Shown here: positions 1-4,406 of the stretch, piece after piece
Numbering within the stretch: the first letter of the stretch is position 1
Layout: each line of letters opens with the position of its first letter
DNA from: Actinomycetes bacterium
Lineage (GTDB): Bacteria > Actinomycetota > Actinomycetes > Streptosporangiales > Streptosporangiaceae
Direction of reading: 5' to 3'
Length of the DNA: 6,352 nt
Assembly: GCA_023425615.1 (NCBI GenBank)
Contig: JAFACJ010000536.1
Location: 1-6,352, forward strand
Notes under the pieces: model-generated
The model's input: only the letters and a program-made list of their open reading frames with translations
Databases searched by the model: none
What the model was told of the DNA's origin: nothing
Made by a program: the position numbers and the translations under genes

Positions 1-396
1 CGAGCCCGCCCGCACCGACTCGCCCGGCGCCGCGCCGGCCCGGCGCAGCAGCGCGCGCAGCCGCAGGACGAGTTCGGTGAGGTCGAACGGCTTGGCCATG
101 TAGTCGTCGGCGCCCGCCGCCAGCCCGGCCACCCGGTCGGCTACCTCATCCAGCGCCGAGAGCATGAGCACCGGCACGTCCGAGCCCTGGGCGCGCAGGG
201 TGCGGCACACCTCGATGCCGGACGGGTCGGCCATGGACACGTCCAGCACGATCGCGTCCGCCCCCGCGGCGCCCGCCAGGGCGGCCTGCCCGTCGGCCGC
301 GGTCTCCACCGCGAAGCCCTCCAGGGAGAGGCCGCGCCGCAGCGCGCGCAGAATCGCCGGGTCGTCGTCCACCGCGAGTATCCGGTGCCGGCTCAT
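1..396 (-). CDS. Response regulator, OmpR/PhoB type (3' end beyond window)
   Basis: This is a two-component response regulator, of which the first 132 residues are visible: a complete receiver domain and the linker leading to an expected winged-helix DNA-binding domain off the left edge. Residues 1-12 (MSRHRILAVDDD) hold the acidic triad D10-D12. The phospho-acceptor is D52 in AIVLD, the conserved Ser/Thr is S80 in LMLSA, and the lysine is K102 in DDYMAKPF. The stretch LRALLRR (113-119) is typical of the end of OmpR-family receivers, and overall the domain resembles MprA/TcrA-like actinobacterial regulators. The ATG is preceded by AAGGAGGG (402-409), so the start is well supported. One oddity: the proline normally found four residues after the phospho-Asp is alanine (A56 in SMADPSG). 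A partner histidine kinase would be expected further left but cannot be seen. A weak -10-like TACGTT lies at 422-427 on this strand. The receiver assignment is firm; the OmpR subclass is inferred. Confidence 0.93.
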   Translation of the reverse strand, partial: MSRHRILAVDDDPAILRALRRGLSLEGFAVETAADGQAALAGAAGADAIVLDVSMADPSGIEVCRTLRAQGSDVPVLMLSALDEVADRVAGLAAGADDYMAKPFDLTELVLRLRALLRRAGAAPGESVRAGS

Positions 397-455
397 CCGC
401 GCCCTCCTTGCGTCCGATCACAACGTAAGGGACCGGCGGCGCGGCTCACCCCGCC

Positions 456-598
456 CTGTGGATCGTCGAGCGCGACAGCACGCTCCAGCCACGGGCAGCA
501 CACCGCCAGACGGGCGCCGCCTGTGGACCGTCAAGCGCGTCAGCGCGCTCCAGCCACAGGCAGCACGCCGTCAGGCGGGCGTCGTTCTGTGGGCGGTC
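456..598. repeat. Imperfect tandem 65/66-nt repeat with nested hairpins
   Basis: Two adjacent units, 456-520 and 521-586, match at 55 of 65 positions with no internal gap; nine of the ten differences are transitions. A third stub, 587-598, repeats the first 12 nt (10 of 12 identical to unit 2) and runs into the stop codon of the secreted-protein gene. Unit 2 forms an outer 8-bp stem GCCTGTGG (519-526) / CCACAGGC (554-561) and an inner 6-bp stem AGCGCG (534-539) / CGCGCT (544-549) around the loop TCAG. Unit 1 keeps both stems with one weak pair each (outer 455-461/489-495, inner 469-474/479-484). The block sits between two minus-strand genes, so it may be a terminator pair, an mRNA 3'-end stabiliser or a REP-like element. 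The repeat is directly visible; its role is inferred. Confidence 0.8.
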
Positions 599-1126
599 TC
601 AGGGCTTGCGGTGCACCGTGAAGGGGACGGCGGGCGGGTGGGCGCGGCCGGCGCCGAGGTAGATCCGCTCCGGCGGCAGGAGCTTGACGCCCGCCTTCAC
701 GGCGGTGACGGTCAGGCTGGTCGCGCAGGCCGTCCGGAAGTTCACCCCGTCGATCCCGCCGTGGTTGGTGAACTTGAAGTACAGGGTCTTGCGGTCGGCC
801 GACAGCCATACCCTGTCGCGCTTCTCCTTGCGGATGCGGGCGACCGCGAGGATCCGCGTCGGGGCGGCGACCGACCCCGAGTACACGCGCTTGTCGCCCT
901 TCTTGTGCGTCACCCGCAGGTGGAAGCCGTCGCGCGTGTGCCACAGGTAGACCCCGCCCTTGGAGTGCGGGCCCAGACCCGCGGGCCTGCCCTGGACGTC
1001 GTCGGTCCAGGGGGTGACGTCGCAGGTCTTCGGCGGCGGCGTGGCGGAAGCGGTTCCCGCGCCCGCGACCAGGGCGCCGGCCGCCGCGAGCCCCACGGCC
1101 GCCGAGATGGCGATACGGCTCTGCAT
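599..1126 (-). CDS. Small secreted protein of unknown function (two cysteines)
   Basis: This predicts a 175-residue exported protein. Residues 1-28 form a Sec signal peptide: MQSR, a long Ala/Gly/Val-rich core, and a likely cleavage after TASA (A28), giving a mature chain beginning TPPPKTC. The mature part is about 147 residues, basic, with no further membrane segment. It has exactly two cysteines, C35 and C134, which could form one disulfide outside the cell. Recognisable stretches are VYLWHTRDGFHLRVTH (59-74), LSADRKTLYFKFTNHGGIDGV (108-128) and LPPERIYLG near residues 150-158. I recall similar secreted actinomycete proteins that carry the same WH..DGFHLRVTH pattern, but none with a known function. 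The ATG follows a GAGAGGGA ribosome site. The gene stands alone: a strong hairpin ends the unit upstream, and the tandem repeat begins directly at its stop codon. No function is proposed. Confidence 0.85.
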   Translation of the reverse strand: MQSRIAISAAVGLAAAGALVAGAGTASATPPPKTCDVTPWTDDVQGRPAGLGPHSKGGVYLWHTRDGFHLRVTHKKGDKRVYSGSVAAPTRILAVARIRKEKRDRVWLSADRKTLYFKFTNHGGIDGVNFRTACATSLTVTAVKAGVKLLPPERIYLGAGRAHPPAVPFTVHRKP

Positions 1127-1210
1127 GGAGATCCCTCTCGTCGGAGTCTGCTGACGCGAGGAGGTTAGAGAGGAAAGTTGGCAAAACCCTGAGAACGGCG
1201 GGCATGGCGA

Positions 1211-1245
1211 AGGCCGCGGCCTTCTCGTTCGAGTGGCCGCGGCCT
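1211..1245 (-). terminator. GC-rich hairpin, probable factor-independent terminator
   Basis: The arms AGGCCGCGGCC (1211-1221) and GGCCGCGGCCT (1235-1245) form an 11-bp stem. The 13-nt loop contains a small inner stem, CTCG/CGAG (1224-1227/1230-1233). The hairpin starts 12 nt after the stop codon of the arginine-rich ORF on the minus strand, where a terminator would be expected. There is no clear U tract, which is common in high-GC actinomycetes. Each arm is also self-complementary (GAAGGCCGCGGCCTTC at 1209-1224 is a perfect 16-nt palindrome), so alternative pairings exist. Confidence 0.65.
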
Positions 1246-1256
1246 CCGTGTCGAGG

Positions 1257-1445
1257 TCACCGGAACGTCCGGCGCAGGCGCCGGGCCAGCTCCTTCATCC
1301 GGGTGCCGAGGGTGGGGGCGGTGGCGGCGCGGCGGGACCGGCCGAAGACCGCCAGGCGCGGGGTCCGGTGATGTCGGTCGCGGACGCCGTGCGTCCGGCC
1401 GCTGCCGCGGGCGAACCTGCTGCGAAGCTCGGTCTGGAGGTTCAT
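1257..1445 (-). CDS. Arginine-rich small protein, 62 residues, unknown function
   Basis: I do not recognise this family. The ORF encodes 62 residues, of which 17 are arginine, with only three acidic residues (E6, D23, E52), so it is strongly basic. There is no signal peptide or membrane segment. The C-terminal MKELARRLRRTFR (50-62) would form an amphipathic basic helix, and RDRHHRTPR (22-30) is another basic cluster, so nucleic-acid or membrane-phosphate contact is possible but unproven. Support for a real gene: nearly all third codon positions are G or C, a purine-rich AAGGAAGGA ribosome site precedes the ATG, the gap to the upstream SRPBCC gene is only 47 nt, and a terminator-like hairpin follows the stop. 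It is probably the last gene of the unit that starts at 2166. A 5-bp hairpin (1451-1455/1462-1466) overlaps the ribosome site. Against it: short length and no known homologue. Confidence 0.55.
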   Translation of the reverse strand: MNLQTELRSRFARGSGRTHGVRDRHHRTPRLAVFGRSRRAATAPTLGTRMKELARRLRRTFR

Positions 1446-1492
1446 GGGAGGTCCTTCCTTGAGGACGGGGCGGGGGCGGGGGTCGCGCGGGG

Positions 1493-1957
1493 TCAGAAGA
1501 CGGGGTCGGTGCCGACGCTGCCGCGCCAGCCGCCGGTGGGACCGCCGTGCTCCTCGATGAACTCCTTGAACCGGTGGAGGTCGCCCTTCACCCGGTTCTC
1601 GACGAGGTTCAGCCGGTCACCGACCTGTTCGACGACGCCCTCGGGGATGAACTGCATCTGCAGCACCACCCGGGTGTTCATCGGGTCGAGCGGATGGAAG
1701 GTGACGACGCCCGCCTGCCGCGGCGCGCCGAGGGTGTGCCAGACGATGCACTCGTCGGGCCGCTGTTCGGTGATCTCGGCGTCGAACTCCCGGTGCACTC
1801 CGGCGATGCTGGTCTTCCAGTGGGTGCGCGTCGGAGTGACCTGTTCGATGGTGTCGACGCCCTCCATGAATTTGGGGAAGTCCTCGAACTGGGTCCACTG
1901 GTCGTAGGCCACCCGGACCGGGACGGCGACGTCGACGACCTGCTCGATGGTGCTCAT
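1493..1957 (-). CDS. SRPBCC-fold protein (polyketide cyclase/dehydrase-like)
   Basis: This is a 154-residue protein of the START/SRPBCC superfamily, whose members form a helix-grip fold with a deep pocket for lipids or other hydrophobic ligands. Matching features are the first strand STIEQVVDVAVPVRVAYDQW (2-21), followed by the helix and loop FEDFPKFMEGV (24-34) that are the signature of the cyclase/dehydrase branch. Next come alternating strands (THWKTSIAGVHREFDAEIT, VVTFHPLDPMNTRVVLQMQF) and the long C-terminal helix LNLVENRVKGDLHRFKEFIEEHG (116-138) that closes the pocket. The last 15 residues are a Gly-rich tail. It has no signal peptide, so it is cytoplasmic. It lies 59 nt downstream of the small membrane protein gene and 47 nt upstream of the arginine-rich ORF. 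The start is an ATG with upstream AAGGAAGG and CGGAG. No polyketide genes surround it, so a stress or lipid-related role is more likely than antibiotic synthesis. The ligand is unknown. Confidence 0.9.
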   Translation of the reverse strand: MSTIEQVVDVAVPVRVAYDQWTQFEDFPKFMEGVDTIEQVTPTRTHWKTSIAGVHREFDAEITEQRPDECIVWHTLGAPRQAGVVTFHPLDPMNTRVVLQMQFIPEGVVEQVGDRLNLVENRVKGDLHRFKEFIEEHGGPTGGWRGSVGTDPVF

Positions 1958-2016
1958 TCTCCGTACCTTCCTTCGGTTTCTCGAAGAGTTTTCCGGTGTC
2001 TTCGGTCAGTCGGCCT

Positions 2017-2166
2017 CTAGACGTTGAAGATGCTCACTCCGCCCGGCCCGATGAGGAACCCGACCACGATGAGGATCAGGCCCCACAGCAGGTCACGACG
2101 GGCGAGGAGGGTGTAGAGGCCGGAGATGACGAAGATGACTGCGATGATCCAAAGAAGCGTTGCCAT
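2017..2166 (-). CDS. Small two-helix membrane protein (GPGGVSIF family)
   Basis: This is a 49-residue hydrophobic protein: MATLLWIIAVIFVISGLYTL forms one membrane helix (about 3-22), a short basic loop LARRD follows, and LLWGLILIVVGFLIG (26-40) forms a second. The chain ends in GPGGVSIFNV, a C-terminal signature that I recognise from short actinomycete membrane proteins of unknown function. An in-frame TTG at 2199 would add 11 residues (through GHRKY), but those codons overlap the predicted promoter and the family starts at the MxxLLWI stretch, so the ATG at 2166 is preferred. There is no convincing ribosome site before this ATG. That fits a leaderless mRNA, since the putative SigB-like -10 box ends 9 nt before the ATG. 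It is probably the first gene of a three-gene unit with the SRPBCC and arginine-rich genes. The role is unknown; membrane location is predicted with confidence. Confidence 0.85.
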   Translation of the reverse strand: MATLLWIIAVIFVISGLYTLLARRDLLWGLILIVVGFLIGPGGVSIFNV

Positions 2167-2534
2167 GTATTTCCGATGCCCTGGAGCAATCATCGACAAA
2201 CACTGAGCAAGAGATCACGAATCCCCGTGGAGAAAATGCCGAAGCCCATCCCGCGAGTGCGTTCCCCCTGGTAATCAGCGGATTTCTCGGGCCTCTGTCC
2301 CGCCTCTCGCGCATGGCATGTACCGCCACAATGCGACGCACATCACATTCATTTCGTGATCTACATAACGTTACAGACACTAAACTTCGCCGACCCGGAC
2401 CGGCCGACCCCGGCCTGACGAGCCCAATACGGCCATATGACAGGCAACTGACGTTAAGCCCGTTACCGTGGGTGACGGCCGGTGTTCGTGTGTCGTCCGA
2501 CGGGGGCGGCTCCCACGGGGAGGGGAAGAGGGCG
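2167..2534. other. Divergent intergenic region (368 nt), no gene seen
   Basis: This stretch separates the minus-strand stress-type unit from the plus-strand pspAA operon and must carry promoters in both directions. It is richer in A and T than its surroundings, especially around 2320-2390. It holds the SigB-like promoter facing left (2176-2201) and a perfect palindrome TAACGTTA (2366-2373). CGTTA occurs three times (2369, 2452, 2461), the last two spaced by 9 nt. A possible ECF-type promoter facing right has GGCAACT at 2443-2449, 17 nt, then CGT at 2467-2469. A reading frame stays open from 2160 into pspAA, but it has no coding character or ribosome site before 2535, and the PspAA family begins at MI(I/V)RI. 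I see no RNA gene. Confidence 0.6.
2176..2201 (-). promoter_or_regulatory. Putative SigB/SigF-type stress promoter
   Basis: On the minus strand, GTTT (2201-2198) and GGGCAT (2181-2176) are separated by 16 nt. This matches the actinobacterial general-stress sigma pattern GTTT-N14-17-GGGTA(T/C) except for one base in the -10 box (C for T). The predicted start of transcription falls at about 2168-2170, only 2-4 nt before the ATG at 2166. This would make the first gene's transcript essentially leaderless and would explain the absence of a ribosome site. The call is inferred from pattern alone. Confidence 0.45.
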
Positions 2535-2813
2535 ATGATCATCAGAATCTTCGGGGAGGGTCAGTACCACCTCGACGACGACCGCCTCGATGAGCTCAAC
2601 GAGCTCGACTCCGCACTCCAGGAGGCGGTGGACCGCGGCGACGAGCGGGCGTTCGGCGCGGCGCTGCGGAGGCTGCTGGACGCCGTCCGGCGGATGGGGT
2701 CCCCGCTGCCCTCCGAGGTGCTGGCGCCTTCGGAGCTGGTCCTTCCCGACGGGGACACCAGCCTGGACGAGGTGAAGGAACTCCTGTCCTCCGACGGCCT
2801 GCTGCCGGGATGA
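2535..2813 (+). CDS. pspAA: PspA-associated protein PspAA
   Basis: This encodes a 92-residue cytoplasmic protein recognised as PspAA, a small domain found with PspA (IM30/Vipp1 family) in phage-shock-protein envelope-stress systems. Signature stretches are MIIRIFGEGQYHLDDDRLDELNELD at the N-terminus (1-25), an acidic/basic helical middle (DSALQEAVDRGDERAFGAALRRLLDAVRRMG, 25-55), the segment SPLPSEVLAPSELVLPDGD (56-74) and the closing helix TSLDEVKELLSS (75-86). The family is known mainly by gene neighbourhood; its biochemical action is not established, and partnership with PspA at the membrane is the accepted idea. The start at ATG 2535 is fixed by a GGGGAGGGGAAGAGGG purine tract just upstream and by the family's first residues. 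Its stop codon lies 4 nt before htpX, implying translational coupling. Unlike the common layout, no pspA gene precedes it; the upstream neighbour is a divergent unit. Confidence 0.92.
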   Translation: MIIRIFGEGQYHLDDDRLDELNELDSALQEAVDRGDERAFGAALRRLLDAVRRMGSPLPSEVLAPSELVLPDGDTSLDEVKELLSSDGLLPG

Positions 2814-2817
2814 GCCG

Positions 2818-3714
2818 ATGCACAGCCGTTTCCCGGCCGACCGCCGGCTCACCGCCCGCATGCTGCTCACCCTCTTCCTGCTGGGTTTGCTGTACGTGCT
2901 GTTCATCGCCGCGCTGTTCGCGCTGCTCAAGTCCTGGGTCGCGGGCGTGGCCATCGGCGCCCTCCTGCTGGGCGCCCAGTACTGGTTCTCCGACCGCGTC
3001 GCCCTGTTCGGCATGAACGCCCGTACCGTCACGCCGCAGGAGGAGCCGCAGCTCCACGGGGTCGTGGACCGCCTGTGCGCGCTGGCCGACATGCCCAAAC
3101 CCCGGGTGGCGGTCTCCGACACCGATCTGCCCAACGCCTTCGCCACCGGACGCAACGCCGACCACGCCGTCGTCTGCGTCACGAAGGGGCTCCTGCGCCG
3201 GCTGGAACCCGACGAATTGGAGGGCGTGCTGGCGCACGAGCTGTCCCATGTGGCGCACCGCGACGTCGCGGTCATCACGATCGCCTCTTTCCTGGGGGTG
3301 CTCGCCGGGCTCCTCGTGCGCTTCACCTTCTACTCGCAGGCCTTCGGCGGCAGACGCGACCAGAACACGGCTCTGGTGCTCGTCTCCGTCATGGCCGTGT
3401 CCGCGGCGGTCTACTCCATCAGCTTCCTGCTCATCCGCGCCCTGTCCCGCTACCGGGAGCTGGCCGCCGACCGCTCGGCCGCCCTCATCACCGGGCGCCC
3501 GTCGTCGCTGGCCTCGGCCCTGACGAAGGTCAGCGGGGACATCGCCCGCATCCCCACCCGCGACCTGCGCACCGCGCAGGCCTTCAACGCCTTCTTCTTC
3601 GCACCCGCCCTGCACCCCGGCTCCGCGGCCACCCTGCTGTCCACCCACCCGTCGCTGGAGCGCCGCCTGGAGCAGCTCGCCCGTATCTCCGCCCGGCTGG
3701 GCGGCCCCGCCTGA
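2818..3714 (+). CDS. htpX: HtpX-type membrane zinc metalloprotease (M48B)
   Basis: This is a 298-residue integral membrane protease of the M48 family, which degrades damaged or misfolded membrane proteins. Order of features: a first hydrophobic segment 14-37, a second at about 41-57, a cytoplasmic catalytic part with the zinc motif HELSH (H140, E141, H144) in GVLAHELSHVAHRDV, then hydrophobic segments at about 151-170 and 185-207. The third zinc ligand is E214 in SRYRELAADRSAALITG, and the family C-terminal motif STHPSLERRLEQL is at 275-287. All catalytic residues are present and the length matches the usual 280-300 residues, so the enzyme should be active. The ATG lies 4 nt after the pspAA stop, with GGGATGAG overlapping that stop as a weak ribosome site. 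The gene is followed after 21 nt by pspAB. Sitting between two PspA-associated genes, it probably acts in envelope-stress repair, with PspAA and PspAB perhaps as regulators or adaptors; that link is inferred. Confidence 0.95.
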   Translation: MHSRFPADRRLTARMLLTLFLLGLLYVLFIAALFALLKSWVAGVAIGALLLGAQYWFSDRVALFGMNARTVTPQEEPQLHGVVDRLCALADMPKPRVAVSDTDLPNAFATGRNADHAVVCVTKGLLRRLEPDELEGVLAHELSHVAHRDVAVITIASFLGVLAGLLVRFTFYSQAFGGRRDQNTALVLVSVMAVSAAVYSISFLLIRALSRYRELAADRSAALITGRPSSLASALTKVSGDIARIPTRDLRTAQAFNAFFFAPALHPGSAATLLSTHPSLERRLEQLARISARLGGPA

Positions 3715-3735
3715 CATCCCGCGAGGAGTGTGACC

Positions 3736-4320
3736 ATGGGTTTCCTCGACGCCCTGCTCGGCCGTACCAAGCCCGCCAAGCCCGACCTCGACCGGCTGTT
3801 CGCCCTCCCCTCCGCCGCGGTGACCCTCCAGGCCGCGACCGGCTACTCCCCCGCGGGGTCGGGTTCGGTCTGCTTCGCCACCGTCGAGGGCCCCGCGTCC
3901 GTCCGGCTGCGGCAGGACATCCAGGACCTGCTGGGCGCCGCGGGCGACACCCCGCCGGTGGATCTCGTCCAGGACTCCTACGGCTACACCTGGCTCGTCT
4001 CCCGCCATTCCCCCGACGATCTCCCGACGCTGGTCAACGATCTGCACGCGGTCAACACCACGCTCCAGGACGGCGGCTTCGGGCCCCATCTCCTGTGCTC
4101 GCTGGTCGCCTTCCGCGGTCCCTCGCAGCGGCCCTTGGCCCTCGTCTACCTCTACAAACGCGGGACCTTCTACCCGTTCGCCCCGCTCCCGGGGGAGAAG
4201 CGCGACAACCACCTCGAATTCCAGGTCAGGGCCGCGCTGGAGTCCGATCTGCCCCTGGAGCCTGACCTGGGCCGCTGGTTCCCCGTCTGGTCAGCACCCG
4301 GCCTATCCGACATATCCTGA
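3736..4320 (+). CDS. pspAB: PspA-associated protein PspAB
   Basis: This 194-residue protein is recognised as PspAB, an accessory protein found beside PspAA and HtpX in actinobacterial phage-shock-type loci. Family landmarks are the N-terminus MGFLDALLGRTKP (1-13), LFALPSAAVTLQAATGYSPAGSGSVCF (21-47), QDSYGYTWLV (79-88), NDLHAVNTTLQDGGFGPHLLCSL (101-123), the strongly conserved LVYLYKRGTFYPFAPLPGEKRDN (136-158) and the end RWFPVWSAPGL (180-190). No signal peptide or membrane helix is seen, so it is cytoplasmic, possibly peripheral to the membrane. Biochemical function is not known. The start is ATG 3736: a GAGGAG ribosome site at 3723-3728 is ideally spaced for it and too close for the in-frame GTG at 3730, and the family begins MGF. 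It is the last gene of the operon, 21 nt after htpX. No hairpin terminator follows; the next 80 nt are AT-rich. Confidence 0.92.
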   Translation: MGFLDALLGRTKPAKPDLDRLFALPSAAVTLQAATGYSPAGSGSVCFATVEGPASVRLRQDIQDLLGAAGDTPPVDLVQDSYGYTWLVSRHSPDDLPTLVNDLHAVNTTLQDGGFGPHLLCSLVAFRGPSQRPLALVYLYKRGTFYPFAPLPGEKRDNHLEFQVRAALESDLPLEPDLGRWFPVWSAPGLSDIS

Positions 4321-4406
4321 AATTTTGAGGATTTCCGACAAAGACGACAATTTTACGGTGAGATCTTCACGTACCAGACGCGTCAGCACCACGTGAGGGA
4401 GCACCG

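Noticed and set aside
456..598. CRISPR-like array
   Set aside because: The units are adjacent and diverged along their whole length, with no identical repeats separated by unique spacers and no cas genes.
164..1168. Long plus-strand open frame over the response regulator, repeat and secreted-protein gene
   Set aside because: It is antisense to two convincing genes, crosses the 65/66-nt repeat region, lacks a ribosome site and its product is a low-complexity Arg/Ala/Pro mix: a high-GC shadow.
2194..2199. TTG start adding 11 residues to the small membrane protein
   Set aside because: It lies inside the predicted promoter, has no ribosome site, and the added residues (including GHRKY) do not fit the short hydrophobic family.
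2301..2311. CGC-N5-GCG, resembling the core of a ClgR operator, upstream of the stress genes
   Set aside because: Two GC trinucleotides at this spacing are expected by chance about once in a region of this size in such a genome, and the flanking bases of a full ClgR site are missing.
2160..2534. N-terminal extension of pspAA in the same frame
   Set aside because: There is no ribosome site or coding character, the stretch is AT-richer with promoter-like elements, and the PspAA family starts at the ATG 2535 sequence.
2596..4212. 538-codon minus-strand open frame opposite pspAA, htpX and pspAB
   Set aside because: Its predicted product is Gly/Gln/Arg/Glu-rich low complexity, and it is fully antisense to three recognised genes.
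3075..4265. 396-codon plus-strand frame overlapping htpX and pspAB
   Set aside because: It is a shifted-frame shadow with an Arg/Pro-rich product and no domain.
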